From Bdellovibrionales bacterium GWA1_52_35 (GTDB lineage: Bacteria; Bdellovibrionota; UBA1018), in assembly GCA_001769805.1 (NCBI GenBank), contig MEPO01000014.1, positions 1 through 44,077 of the forward strand: a stretch of 44,077 nt of DNA, read 5' to 3'. The first letter of the stretch is position 1; every line of letters starts with the position of its first letter. Positions 33,689-42,033 of the stretch are shown here, piece by piece. The notes beneath the pieces are model-generated. The model did not search any database. It was not told the DNA's origin and saw only the letters and a program-made list of their open reading frames with translations. The position numbers and the translations under genes were made by a program.

Positions 33689-34996
33689 ATGCATCTTTTT
33701 CTTCGTTCATTCATTTGCCTTGGCATGGTCGTCGCCGCGGACGCCAGCGCGTTGCCTTTGGAAAGGGCGAACCCCTCGGCTCTCCCGCACGACCGGGAGC
33801 TTCTGGAAATCCTGCGCCCCCTTCGTTTTTCGGTGGATGCGCGCTTGAAGAAGAACATGGAATTCTGGGTCAGCATCTACACCCAGTATGGCATGCATCA
33901 GGGCTTGATTCACGACTCTAAATACATTGATCTCGTCTATGAAATCGTGGAACTCAGTCCGGCCGATCTCCACCGGTCCCCGCAGAAGTCCAAGATTGTG
34001 AAAGAAGCCAAAAAGAAATGGAAGCGGCTCCTGCTTTCCGTTCACCGCAAACAGAATCAACCGGAAAGTATGACTGAGGAGGAGAGAAAGCTCTTCCTTC
34101 TTTTCAAGGATGTGAATGAACCCAATAAGTTCCTGAATGCGACCCACCGGAAGAGACTGCGACTGCAGCAAGGCCAGAGAGAGAGTTACCTGGCCGGTCT
34201 TAAAAATTCAGGCCGGTATCTCCCCTTGATGGAAGAAATTTTTAGAAAAGAAGGTTTGCCGGTGGAACTGACCCGGCTTCCGTTTGTTGAAAGCAGCTTT
34301 AACGTCCGCGCCAGTTCCAAGGTTGGAGCCAGTGGGATCTGGCAATTCATGCGAGCGACCGGAAAATCGTTCCTGAAGATCAACGACGCGGTCGATGAGC
34401 GCAATGATCCGATCCGGGCCACCGAAGCTGCGGCCAAATTCCTTAAAATGAACTATGAGTCCCTCCGTCAATGGCCTCTGGCCGTGACAGCCTACAATCA
34501 TGGGCGCAAAGGGATGATGCGGGCGGTTCGACTCGTTGGCAGCGAGGAACTCGAAGATGTCGTGGCGGATTACCGGAGCCGGAGCTTTGGATTTGCGAGT
34601 GCTAACTTCTTCTGCGAGTTGCTGGCCGCAATCGAAGCCGAGAAGCATTCTGAAAGGTATTTTGGAAAAATCGAGCGACTTCCGCCTCTGAAATTTTTCG
34701 AGGTAAAGATTCCAGATTACGTGGATATGCGGGATCTTGTGGAATTTCTGAAGCTGGATATAAATGCCGTGAAAGAGCTCAATGCGGGGCTGACGGATTG
34801 GGTGTTTTCGGGAGTGCGGCTGGTCCCGGCAGGGTATCGTCTGCGACTTCCGGACGATGGGTCTCCAAAGGACGCTGCTGCCCGTGTTTTCCTGGCGGGA
34901 TACGCCGAAATCCCAAACATTTTCAAGCTTCGGGCCCAGATTCGTGGTAACAAGCCAAGGGTTCGACAAGCCAACGCCAGCTTAAAGAAGGAGTAG
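33689..34996 (+). CDS. MltD-like lytic transglycosylase
   Basis: The product is 435 aa with a short signal peptide (MHLFLRSFICLGMVVAADASA). The SLT/GH23 domain includes LPVELTRLPFVESSFNVRAS with catalytic E201, KVGASGIWQFMRATGKSF and WPLAVTAYNHGRKGMMRAV, the MltD-family pattern. The C-terminal part (YVDMRDLVEFLKLDINAVKE) resembles the LysM-like modules following the SLT domain in MltD. It cuts peptidoglycan to 1,6-anhydro-muropeptides. The start is the first in-frame Met; the ribosome binding site is poor. udk and the RNase J gene follow closely. Confidence 0.9.
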   Translation: MHLFLRSFICLGMVVAADASALPLERANPSALPHDRELLEILRPLRFSVDARLKKNMEFWVSIYTQYGMHQGLIHDSKYIDLVYEIVELSPADLHRSPQKSKIVKEAKKKWKRLLLSVHRKQNQPESMTEEERKLFLLFKDVNEPNKFLNATHRKRLRLQQGQRESYLAGLKNSGRYLPLMEEIFRKEGLPVELTRLPFVESSFNVRASSKVGASGIWQFMRATGKSFLKINDAVDERNDPIRATEAAAKFLKMNYESLRQWPLAVTAYNHGRKGMMRAVRLVGSEELEDVVADYRSRSFGFASANFFCELLAAIEAEKHSERYFGKIERLPPLKFFEVKIPDYVDMRDLVEFLKLDINAVKELNAGLTDWVFSGVRLVPAGYRLRLPDDGSPKDAAARVFLAGYAEIPNIFKLRAQIRGNKPRVRQANASLKKE

Positions 34997-35003
34997 AACA
35001 GAA

Positions 35004-35657
35004 ATGTTTCTAGTTGGAATTGCCGGTGGATCAGGTTCAGGCAAGACTACCTTCGCCCATAAAGTAATTAAGCGGGTCAGCGACCCGACCGTTGTGCTTC
35101 TTCATCAGGACTCCTACTATCTTCCGGGACTCCCTTCTCATCTCCGGGTTCACGGAGAGCCCAATTTCGACCATCCGGACGCCTTTGACTGGTCACTGCT
35201 GAAAGACCATCTCAGTCGTTTGAAAGCCGGGGAACAAGTGGCCGCGCCAATCTACGATTTTCGAACCAGTCGGCGTCTTCCGGAAACGCAGGTGATCGGT
35301 CCCTGCAAGACGATCCTCATGGAAGGTATTTACACGCTTTGGGATGCTGAAATCCGGAACCTTTTTGATGTAAAAATATACCTTCATGTCGAATCCGACA
35401 TTCGTTTCATTCGCCGCCTGCATCGCGATGTTCGCGAACGCAACCGCACGCTCGACAGCATTATCCGGCAGTATTATGATACTGTCCGCCCCATGCATCA
35501 CGAATTCCTGGAGCACACCAAGCAATACGCAGATCTTGTAGTCGGTGAAGAGACCGATATCGCCGCCGAAGTGGTGGCCGCGCAGGTCAAACAAATGGCT
35601 TCCAGCTTTCATGGGATCGGACCTTTTGCCACGGATCGGGGACCTACGGGTGAGTGA
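35004..35657 (+). CDS. udk: Uridine kinase
   Basis: The product is 217 aa, near the family's usual length. GIAGGSGSGKTTFAHKVI is Walker A, LLHQDSYY and NFDHPDAFDW are the nucleoside-site motifs, PIYDFRTSRR the lid region and RFIRRLHRDVRERNR a basic substrate segment. It phosphorylates uridine/cytidine with ATP or GTP for pyrimidine salvage. It starts seven bases after the transglycosylase stop and its last bases overlap the start of the RNase J gene. Confidence 0.95.
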   Translation: MFLVGIAGGSGSGKTTFAHKVIKRVSDPTVVLLHQDSYYLPGLPSHLRVHGEPNFDHPDAFDWSLLKDHLSRLKAGEQVAAPIYDFRTSRRLPETQVIGPCKTILMEGIYTLWDAEIRNLFDVKIYLHVESDIRFIRRLHRDVRERNRTLDSIIRQYYDTVRPMHHEFLEHTKQYADLVVGEETDIAAEVVAAQVKQMASSFHGIGPFATDRGPTGE

Positions 35658-37314
35658 GCTTCGTATCGTTCCTTTGGGGGGACTGGGCGAAATCGGAATG
35701 AATTGCATGGCCCTGGAGTATGGCGATGAAATCATCGTTGTTGATTGCGGCCTCCTGTTTTCTGATCTCGACCATCTGGGGGTGGGTTTTGTCATTCCAG
35801 ATTTCACCTATCTGAAAGAGCGCAAAGACAGGATCAAGGCCTTCGTCATTACTCATGGTCATGAAGATCATATCGGGGCCCTGCCTTTTGCCTTGAAAGC
35901 CGGCCTCCATGCACCGATTTATGTTTCGAATTTCACCTCTCTTCTGCTTCGGCAGAAGCTGAGCGAGTACGAGCTGGATGAGACCGTTGATCTCAGGAGA
36001 TATGAAATCGGCAGCTCCTTCCAGATTGGTTCCTTCAGGATTAAGACTGTTTGCGTGAATCACAGCATCGTGGATTCCGCGGCGCTGATTATTGATACTC
36101 CCGTTGGAAAGGTGATCCATACCGGCGATTTTAAAATCGATACGAATCCTTATTACGGCAAGACGATCGATCTCCCGGCCTTTGAAAAAGCCGGTGATGA
36201 CGGGGTTCTTCTGCTTCTTTCAGACTCCACGAATGTGGAGCGGCATACGCATAGTCTGAGCGAAAGCGTGATCTACACGCAGTTTGAAAAATTCTTCAAG
36301 GAGTCCAGGGGACTTACCATCGTCTCCATGTTCGCGTCCAACGTGGGGCGCATGGGACAGGTGCTCGAACTCGCCGGCAAACTCGACAAAAAGGTCGCTC
36401 TTTCGGGACGGGGAATTGAACAGAATGTGCGCCTTGGTATGGAGGCCGGTTACCTGAAAGGAGCGGAAAGCGTCCTGATCGATCTTGCGGATATGGATCG
36501 CTATGCGCGTGATCAGGTGGTGATTCTTTCGACCGGTAGCCAGGGGGAGTATCGTTCTTCTTTGATCCGGATTGCCCAGGGCGAACATGGTCAGATCACG
36601 CTTCAGAAAGGCGATCAGGTCCTGATGAGCTCCAAGTTCATTCCCGGCAATGAGAAAGCCATTGGCCGGATGATCAACAGCCTTTTCAAACAAGGAGCTG
36701 AAGTTCTTTACGAAGCCATTCATGACATCCATGTATCAGGCCATGCGACGCGCCCGGAGCTGAAGAAGATGCTGGAGCTGGTTCGCCCCAAATATTTCAT
36801 TCCAGTTCATGGCGAGTATCGCCATCTTGTCCACCACTCGAATCTGGCCCGCGAAACTGGAGTGCCCGCCGATAACGTCCTGATTGCAACCAATGGAGAT
36901 ATCGTGGGGCTTTCTCCGGACTCCTGCCGGATACTTGAACACATGGAAGAAACGCGTGTTCTGGTGGAAGGCCGGGAAGGTGGCGATGTTTCAAAGTTGA
37001 TGCTCAAGGATCGGCGGCAGCTCGGTGAAAAAGGAATCGTCTTTTCCCTGGTGGTGCGAAATTCTGAAACGCGTCGGATTATTTCGGGCCCGGAACTCAT
37101 TTCGAAAGGTCTGGCCAGCGAACAGATTGAAGCCTGGCTGCTGGATGAGGGGAAGAACCTTGTTCGGAAAGTCATCGAGAAGTATGAGGCGGGGCTCGAT
37201 TCGGGGGCGCCGCCTATAGATCTGCAGGAAACCATCCGGATCGAGCTGCGCAGGTTCTTCAATAACAACATTGGAAAGAAACCGATCGTGCTGCCTATTG
37301 TTTTGGATCTCTAG
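35650..37314 (+). CDS. rnj: Ribonuclease J
   Basis: The product is 554 aa from GTG 35650, which has GGGGA seven bases upstream; a longer frame from 35545 lies within udk and is not real. It belongs to the beta-CASP metallo-beta-lactamase family: HGHEDH (from residue 69) is the dinuclear zinc site, HTGDFKID, SDSTNVERHTHS and HVSGHATRPELKKML are the other motifs, PVHGEYRHLVHH the late His motif. Length matches Bacillus RNase J (555). It is a 5'-3' exo- and endoribonuclease that processes and degrades RNA. Two strong hairpins follow the stop codon. Confidence 0.95.
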   Translation: MSELRIVPLGGLGEIGMNCMALEYGDEIIVVDCGLLFSDLDHLGVGFVIPDFTYLKERKDRIKAFVITHGHEDHIGALPFALKAGLHAPIYVSNFTSLLLRQKLSEYELDETVDLRRYEIGSSFQIGSFRIKTVCVNHSIVDSAALIIDTPVGKVIHTGDFKIDTNPYYGKTIDLPAFEKAGDDGVLLLLSDSTNVERHTHSLSESVIYTQFEKFFKESRGLTIVSMFASNVGRMGQVLELAGKLDKKVALSGRGIEQNVRLGMEAGYLKGAESVLIDLADMDRYARDQVVILSTGSQGEYRSSLIRIAQGEHGQITLQKGDQVLMSSKFIPGNEKAIGRMINSLFKQGAEVLYEAIHDIHVSGHATRPELKKMLELVRPKYFIPVHGEYRHLVHHSNLARETGVPADNVLIATNGDIVGLSPDSCRILEHMEETRVLVEGREGGDVSKLMLKDRRQLGEKGIVFSLVVRNSETRRIISGPELISKGLASEQIEAWLLDEGKNLVRKVIEKYEAGLDSGAPPIDLQETIRIELRRFFNNNIGKKPIVLPIVLDL

Positions 37315-37320
37315 ATTTGT

Positions 37321-37420
37321 GAGTGGGGGCTTGAGCAGCCGCCAGGATCGGGGGATCACCAGCGGCTGCCACTCTGTCCAGTTCCGCTCCGGAAGGGGGA
37401 TTGGGGGGCCGGAGTCGGAA
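37321..37420 (+). other. Tandem strong hairpins after RNase J gene
   Basis: Six bases after the RNase J stop, GAGTGG (37321-37326) pairs with CCACTC (37369-37374) and, inside, GCAGCCGC (37335-37342) pairs with GCGGCTGC (37362-37369). A second hairpin pairs TTCCGCTCCGG (37382-37392) with CCGGAGTCGGAA (37409-37420) with one bulged base, around a G-rich loop (GGGGGATTGGGGGG). The last strand is followed by AAAA, not T, so these are not standard intrinsic terminators. They may be a structured 3' end, an RNase-resistant decay block, or a small RNA. Confidence 0.5.
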
Positions 37421-37639
37421 AAACGAGATGAACCGAGCAAAGATGTCTGTAAGCCCATGCTTTGTTGCTGTTCAAACGATCGTTGACCAAACAACAAAGA
37501 CATACGCGTTTTAACACATAGCGCCATAAAGTCAAACGTTAAGAATAATCCAACGATTTCAATTAGATAAATTCTTGATAAATCTGGTAAAGTTTTTGGG
37601 TCATCCGCCGATAGAGTAAGTGAACTTGCGGAGGTTCGA
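37421..37639. other. AT-rich non-coding stretch before small gene
   Basis: I see no gene here. The stretch is AT-rich compared with its neighbours, as expected for a promoter region of the 94-aa gene, but I cannot place -35 and -10 boxes with proper spacing. Confidence 0.4.
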
Positions 37640-37924
37640 ATGACAAAAGAAAACACACAGCCTGCAGCAGAACAACAACATAAAGAGAAGAAAGCGGAGG
37701 CTCCTGTCGCCAAAAAAGGCAAAGAGCACACCCCTATGCCGGGTGCCTGCCATTCCTGGACCTGCAAAGCGCAGGCTCATCGTTTCAATTTCTGTGACGA
37801 ACATTTCGATCAATTCAAATTTGGACTGATTAAGAAAACCGGCGAGCCGGTTTCTGATTATGAGAAAAAGTTTGAGCACTATGAGGCTTGGCGTGCCAAG
37901 CACAGTGCTCGAAAAGTTGCGTAG
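37640..37924 (+). CDS. Small Cys/His protein, possible zinc binder
   Basis: The product is 94 aa, starting at ATG 37640 with GGAGG 9 bases upstream. A charged, Lys/Glu-rich N-terminal 30 residues is followed by CHSWTCKAQAHRFNFCDEHF, with Cys 37, 42 and 52 and His 55 in the C-x4-C-x9-C-x2-H spacing of a small zinc-binding site. The remaining residues are helical (DYEKKFEHYEAWRAKH). There is no signal peptide. An intrinsic terminator follows, so it is transcribed alone. Function unknown. Confidence 0.78.
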   Translation: MTKENTQPAAEQQHKEKKAEAPVAKKGKEHTPMPGACHSWTCKAQAHRFNFCDEHFDQFKFGLIKKTGEPVSDYEKKFEHYEAWRAKHSARKVA

Positions 37925-37962
37925 TCATACGCAAAAGCGCTGTACCCACCACCTCCTCACTT

Positions 37963-38007
37963 AGAGAGCCACAGGACCGTCCAGGTTTTCGTGGCTCTCT
38001 TTCTTTT
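37963..38007 (+). terminator. Intrinsic terminator
   Basis: AGAGAGCCAC (37963-37972) pairs with GTGGCTCTCT (37991-38000) in a perfect 10-bp stem, followed by TTCTTTT. It ends transcription of the 94-aa gene. The T-run overlaps the last codons of the convergent rph gene, so it works in the plus direction. Confidence 0.85.
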
Positions 38008-38761
38008 AGAAAGCAGAGTTCTTGATAGCTCCGAGTTGGATCTGGCGTAATCGCGCGCAAGCCTGGATGGCGGCTTCGGTCATCTGATCCAGTTGCGCTT
38101 TGTTGAAGGCCACTTTTTCGGCAGTTCCCTGGACTTCGACAAAATTCCCCTTGCCGGTAATGACAAAATTCATATCCACATCACATGTGGAATCTTCCGA
38201 ATAGTCGAGATCAGTCAGGACTTGCCCCTGATGGATGCCGATACTGATGGCTGAAACCGTGTCCACCCAGAGGAGTTTCAGGACCTCAGGAGGCAGTTTG
38301 CCGATTTCGATCAGTTTTTGAACGGCCAGCATCAGCGCCACACAGCTTCCAGTGATGGAGGCAGTTCGGGTACCACCGTCGGCCTGCAATACATCGCAAT
38401 CAATCAGGATCGAGCGTTCACCCAGCGCGTTCAGATTAATCGTGGAGCGGAGGGCTCTGCCGATGAGACGCTGGATTTCCTGTGTTCTTCCGGAGAGCTT
38501 TTCGCGATCCCGCTTGGAGCGGGTATGCGTTGCCCGTGGAAGCATGGAATATTCCGCCGTGACCCACCCCTGACCTTTGCCCTTGAGCCAGGCCGGGACG
38601 GATTCTTCGACGGAAGCTGTGCATAAGACCTGGGTATTTCCCGCATGAATGATAACGGAACCCTCGGCGTAGCGGTTGACCGAGGTCTGGAGGGTGACGG
38701 GACGGATCTCGGTGGCTTTGCGTCCGGCGGGTTCCCTGGAAATGTGCGTGGTTGTCATCAT
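38006..38761 (-). CDS. rph: Ribonuclease PH
   Basis: The product is 251 aa, with GAGGAC before the [58 protein letters not shown] and [20 protein letters not shown] are the RNase PH motifs (phosphate-binding Arg, catalytic Asp region). It trims the 3' ends of tRNA precursors using phosphate. It is divergent from nadC, with only 25 bases between the starts, so their promoters must overlap each other or the neighbouring coding sequence. Confidence 0.95.
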   Translation of the reverse strand: MMTTTHISREPAGRKATEIRPVTLQTSVNRYAEGSVIIHAGNTQVLCTASVEESVPAWLKGKGQGWVTAEYSMLPRATHTRSKRDREKLSGRTQEIQRLIGRALRSTINLNALGERSILIDCDVLQADGGTRTASITGSCVALMLAVQKLIEIGKLPPEVLKLLWVDTVSAISIGIHQGQVLTDLDYSEDSTCDVDMNFVITGKGNFVEVQGTAEKVAFNKAQLDQMTEAAIQACARLRQIQLGAIKNSAF

Positions 38762-38786
38762 CTTGGTCCTCGGTTAAAACTCACTT

Positions 38787-39692
38787 ATGAAAAATCGGAT
38801 TTCGTCTCCGTATCATGACACCCCCACTCTGTGGAGAAATTTGCTGAACCAAGGACTGTCGGATGATGGCTGGCCCTGGGATTGGACTTCCATGGGGCTT
38901 CGGTCTGTATCCGCTTCCGCAAAAGTGCATGCGCGAATCACTGCCAAGTCAGACGGCGTTTGGGCTGCCGAAGGTTTGATCGCGGCTTTGCCGTTGGTCG
39001 CGGCTGAGCTTGGTGGCGAAATGAAGGTGAGCAGAGGCAAGAGGTTCCTGAAAAACGGAGAACCGTTCACGCGTGGCACGGTGGTTTGTGAATGGAAGGG
39101 TAGTGCGCGGGAAATTCTGGCACTTGAAAGACCTTTCCTGAACCTCGCTTCTTATGTCAGTGGGATCGCGACACAGACACGGAAGCTGGTGGACCTGGTC
39201 ACTGCGGCTTGTCCTGTGCGTACGCCACGCCTGACCGCGACACGGAAAACTCTCCCGGGCTACCGGGATCTGGCGGTCCACGGCGTGCTGGCCGGTGGGG
39301 GTTGCAGCCATCGGGTGAGTCTGTCCGGGGGCGTTTTGATCAAGGAAAATCACATTGCTGCCGTTGGGGGAGTGGGCAAGGCGATCTCGTCAGCGCGGGC
39401 CGTGGCGCCTCATCTTCTGAAAATTGAAATCGAAGTGCGGACGTTTGCGGAATTGAAAGAAGCCATCAGGAATGAGGCTGATGTGGTGATGCTGGATAAT
39501 TTCTCGCCAGATCAGATCCACTCTGCATTGAAGATTGTTGAGACTGGCAAGCGGCGCCCGGTGGTGGAAGTTTCGGGCGGCCTGAATGAGATGAATATCG
39601 GTGAGTATGCAATCCAAGGTGTTGATATTCTCTCGGTGGGTTCTTTGACTCATTCGGTGCGTGCTGTGGATTTGTCATTGCTGGTTGTATGA
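38787..39692 (+). CDS. nadC: Nicotinate-nucleotide diphosphorylase (quinolinate PRTase)
   Basis: The product is 301 aa. LTATRKTLPGYRDLAVHGVL, GGGCSHRVSL, VLIKENHIAAVGG, VMLDNFSPDQ, VVEVSGGLNE and DILSVGSLTHS are the NadC motifs; the family's usual opening motif EDxGxGDxT is replaced by SDDGWPWDWTS. It turns quinolinate and PRPP into nicotinate mononucleotide in de novo NAD synthesis. It overlaps the birA gene in ATGA (39689-39692). nadA and nadB are not here. Confidence 0.95.
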   Translation: MKNRISSPYHDTPTLWRNLLNQGLSDDGWPWDWTSMGLRSVSASAKVHARITAKSDGVWAAEGLIAALPLVAAELGGEMKVSRGKRFLKNGEPFTRGTVVCEWKGSAREILALERPFLNLASYVSGIATQTRKLVDLVTAACPVRTPRLTATRKTLPGYRDLAVHGVLAGGGCSHRVSLSGGVLIKENHIAAVGGVGKAISSARAVAPHLLKIEIEVRTFAELKEAIRNEADVVMLDNFSPDQIHSALKIVETGKRRPVVEVSGGLNEMNIGEYAIQGVDILSVGSLTHSVRAVDLSLLVV

Positions 39693-40417
39693 CAAAACCT
39701 CGTGCTTTCAATCAAGTGATTGATCGCTGTGCTTCCACGAATGACACCGTCCGGGAGCTTGGCGAAATGAGTTATCCTCATGGAACCTGGATTTCTGCGC
39801 GGGTGCAAGAGGCCGGTCGTGGTCGGCTGGGCCATTCGTGGGAAAGCCTGGAAGGGAATCTTTTCTTATCCATTCTACTCAGGCCATCAGAAACGAAATT
39901 TTTAAGCTGGTTGCCATTGGCAGTTGCGGTCGGAATGACGCGTGCCTTGGATCTGAAATTTCCATCACTGGGTGTCCGGATCAAGTGGCCGAACGATATC
40001 TGGATCGGGTCCAGAAAGCTTGCCGGAATACTTTGTGAAGCACGCGCGACCACCGGAAGTCGTGGAGAATTCTTTGTGATCGCGGGAGTCGGGCTGAACT
40101 GTGTTTCCGCTCCTGCGGATGCGATTTCGATTTCAGAAAAACTGGGAGAAACAGTTACGGCCGATCAGGTGCGTGCGGATGTTCTTGCTGAGATATTGCG
40201 CACGACTGATCAGCTCTTCAGTTCCGGGCCGGAATTCGTCAAAGTGGAATACGCTGCGAAAGCATTATTTAAAACTGGCACGCTAATCGAGTGGTCAGGG
40301 GGCAACTCAGGAGCAGTGGTCGGGCTCGGCTCTTCAGGTGAGTTGCTCGTCTCCACAGTTGCCGGTGTGCAGGGGCTCTTTGCGGAGGATGTTCGCGCGA
40401 CGCGGTCGCGTGGGTAG
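39689..40417 (+). CDS. birA: Biotin-[acetyl-CoA carboxylase] ligase
   Basis: The product is 242 aa. QEAGRGRLGHSWES is the GRGRxG biotin-adenylate loop, RIKWPNDIWIGSRKLAGIL the KWPND motif and FFVIAGVGLNC the following strand. There is no N-terminal helix-turn-helix, so this is the short, non-repressor type of BirA. It attaches biotin to its carrier proteins. Overlapping the end of nadC suggests shared transcription. Confidence 0.93.
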   Translation: MTKPRAFNQVIDRCASTNDTVRELGEMSYPHGTWISARVQEAGRGRLGHSWESLEGNLFLSILLRPSETKFLSWLPLAVAVGMTRALDLKFPSLGVRIKWPNDIWIGSRKLAGILCEARATTGSRGEFFVIAGVGLNCVSAPADAISISEKLGETVTADQVRADVLAEILRTTDQLFSSGPEFVKVEYAAKALFKTGTLIEWSGGNSGAVVGLGSSGELLVSTVAGVQGLFAEDVRATRSRG

Positions 40418-40492
40418 TTGGACTGGTGTCGAATCGCACTTCCGACTTAATAAGCGCAACGATTTGGTCGAGATACTCCTGATTACAGGCCT

Positions 40493-41671
40493 TTAATTCT
40501 GCTCTGAAAGCAAACGGTGAATCTCAGCTTTGATCACGCGCTCCGCTACTTCGGGCAGAGTGGATTGGGCAAAGTTCCTGAGCGCGTCTTCAACGGCTTT
40601 TTGTAAATGCTTCTGAATCAAACCGTCGAGTTGCTCGGCGGAAATCTGAGCAGTGCCGGTCGTCTCGGTCCGGGATTGCTGATCAAGGGAGATCCCCTGC
40701 TCAATGAAATCGCGAGGGGCGGTCAAAGGGATGGACTCGTAATTGTCCCTATTTTGGGAATTGAAATGTGTGATTTCCGAGCTTTTGTCTGTCCCGAATG
40801 AAGAATCAAATGGCTCCATCATCGCGCCGGGTGGCTTGAGGGAGGGTTCATTGACACTCCACTGGAAATCATCCAAACCGCTCATCCGAATCGTCGATTC
40901 GGTCAGGTGTTTGATGTCGGAATTTGAATCAGTGTTTCCGGGCAACCCAGGCATTCCCGGGATCCCCGGCAATTCGGGCATTCCCTGCATTCCGGGCAAG
41001 GGCGGCAGCGGTGCTGGAGGAATGGCCGGTGGAATTGCAGAATCAAGACCCGGAGGAAGGTGGGGCGGCGGTGGCGGCATGATGAATTCGCCGCCGCCTT
41101 CCCAGAGTTCATTCGAAGAGTCATTGTCATTGGACAGATTGACCAGGGGAGAGGTCTGCTCGGGAGCCGGCACTACCTTGTCACCCGCGAACATGGGCGG
41201 AAGATCCGGAATATTCGAAAGCTCTGGCGACCACTCCGGTTCGGCCTGGAAGTCCGGGGGCGGGTTGGGCGCGCGATTGGTTGCGGGACTCGGAGCCGCG
41301 CTCAGGGCTTCATTCAGAATTTTCCTGAGATGCGCGGGATCAAATGGCTTGGTCAATCGACCGGCAAAGGCGCTTTCCAGAATTTCTTTTTCATCAACTT
41401 TTTCATATGCGCTCGACATCAAGACAAATCGAGCAGGCGAAAGATCTTTTTCGTTTTCAATAGATTTTTTTACTTCAAAGGCTGTTTTTCCTGGAAGCGA
41501 AACGTCAATCAGCACGACATCCGGCCGAAATACCGCTATTTGTTGAATAGCATCGTTCCCGTCAGAAACAGTTTGAATTTCATAGCCTTCGTTCGATAAC
41601 GCAAGGCGGATCACTTTTTGGATAGTCAGACTATCGTCTGCAACCAGGAGTTTTTTTCCAATCATTTCCAC
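40493..41671 (-). CDS. Response regulator with Pro-rich collagen-like linker
   Basis: The product is 392 aa from GTG 41671; ATG 41665 is equally possible. Residues 6-125 are a receiver domain: acidic pair D12/D13, phospho-acceptor D56 (DVVLIDVSLPG), the switch Ser in VLMSSAYE and Lys in RLTKPFDP. A long disordered linker follows, holding MPPPPPHLPPGL and GIPGMPGLPGN-type Gly-x-Pro repeats. The C-terminal 55 residues are a helical segment (LDGLIQKHLQKAVEDALRNF; VAERVIKAEIHRLLSE), the sort of conserved tail seen in some delta-proteobacterial single-domain regulators. No DNA-binding domain. Its kinase is not adjacent; 6S RNA is divergent. Confidence 0.86.
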   Translation of the reverse strand: MEMIGKKLLVADDSLTIQKVIRLALSNEGYEIQTVSDGNDAIQQIAVFRPDVVLIDVSLPGKTAFEVKKSIENEKDLSPARFVLMSSAYEKVDEKEILESAFAGRLTKPFDPAHLRKILNEALSAAPSPATNRAPNPPPDFQAEPEWSPELSNIPDLPPMFAGDKVVPAPEQTSPLVNLSNDNDSSNELWEGGGEFIMPPPPPHLPPGLDSAIPPAIPPAPLPPLPGMQGMPELPGIPGMPGLPGNTDSNSDIKHLTESTIRMSGLDDFQWSVNEPSLKPPGAMMEPFDSSFGTDKSSEITHFNSQNRDNYESIPLTAPRDFIEQGISLDQQSRTETTGTAQISAEQLDGLIQKHLQKAVEDALRNFAQSTLPEVAERVIKAEIHRLLSEQN

Positions 41672-41795
41672 TAAAGTGTGTCACTTCCTTTGAGCGCTGT
41701 AAAGACGGACCTAAGAGATAAGCTCAGGTTTGTGAAAACCTCAGCGGGCGAGGGTAAATGAATCGAAATATTTCTGAATCGAACTTTGAAAACTT

Positions 41796-41803
41796 GCTAT
41801 ACT
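41796..41803 (+). promoter_or_regulatory. Extended -10 promoter of 6S RNA
   Basis: TGCTATACT (41795-41803) is an extended -10 element about 7 bases before the first base of the 6S closing stem. There is no good -35 box at 17 bases (TTCTGA is the closest). Confidence 0.55.
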
Positions 41804-41808
41804 GGGGG

Positions 41809-41972
41809 GGACCCAGGGCCGGCGATATATATTCGGACCCTACAGTCAATAACCCAGGGAGCTGTCCCTGCTTGCGGTGTGCATGCCCGGCCCGACCGGG
41901 AAGCCTGAAGCGAGTAAATGGCGCCCACTTTGAATTCCGGGTTCCAATTGACTTCGCCTGTTCTGGGTCAAT
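41809..41972 (+). ncRNA. ssrS: 6S RNA
   Basis: This ~160-base RNA matches the 6S fold. The apical part GGTGTGCATGCCCGG then CCCGACCGGGAAGCCTGAAG lines up closely with the conserved core of E. coli 6S RNA (GUGAGCAUGCUCGG, CCGAGAAGCC). The closing stem pairs GACCCAG (41810-41816) with CTGGGTC (41963-41969), then GGCGA with TTCGCC. A small CAGGGA/TCCCTG hairpin lies in the 5' half of the bubble. 6S RNA binds the housekeeping RNA polymerase and represses promoters in stationary phase. The ends are approximate; there is no coding sequence here. Confidence 0.86.
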
Positions 41973-41982
41973 TTTCTAAAAT

Positions 41983-42012
41983 TTGACAATCCCACTCAAT
42001 TAGAAATAAACT
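41983..42012 (+). promoter_or_regulatory. Promoter of 223-aa gene
   Basis: A perfect TTGACA (41983-41988) is followed after 18 bases by TAAACT (42007-42012). Transcription would start near 42019, just before the ribosome binding site GAGGGGG (42021-42027) of the gene at 42034. Confidence 0.5.
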
Positions 42013-42033
42013 CACCCCAAGAGGGGGCTGATC

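Noticed and set aside
36991..37767. 258-aa minus-strand frame over the RNase J end and the hairpins
   Set aside because: Its first and last parts are shadows of the RNase J and 94-aa genes; the middle crosses the paired hairpins. No signal or family features.
40900..41100. DNA tandem repeat or small CRISPR-like array
   Set aside because: The repetition is the Gly/Pro coding of the response-regulator linker, with irregular unit length and no spacers.
41758..41979. 73-aa plus-strand frame
   Set aside because: It coincides with the 6S RNA stem and apical loop and has no ribosome binding site or protein-like composition.
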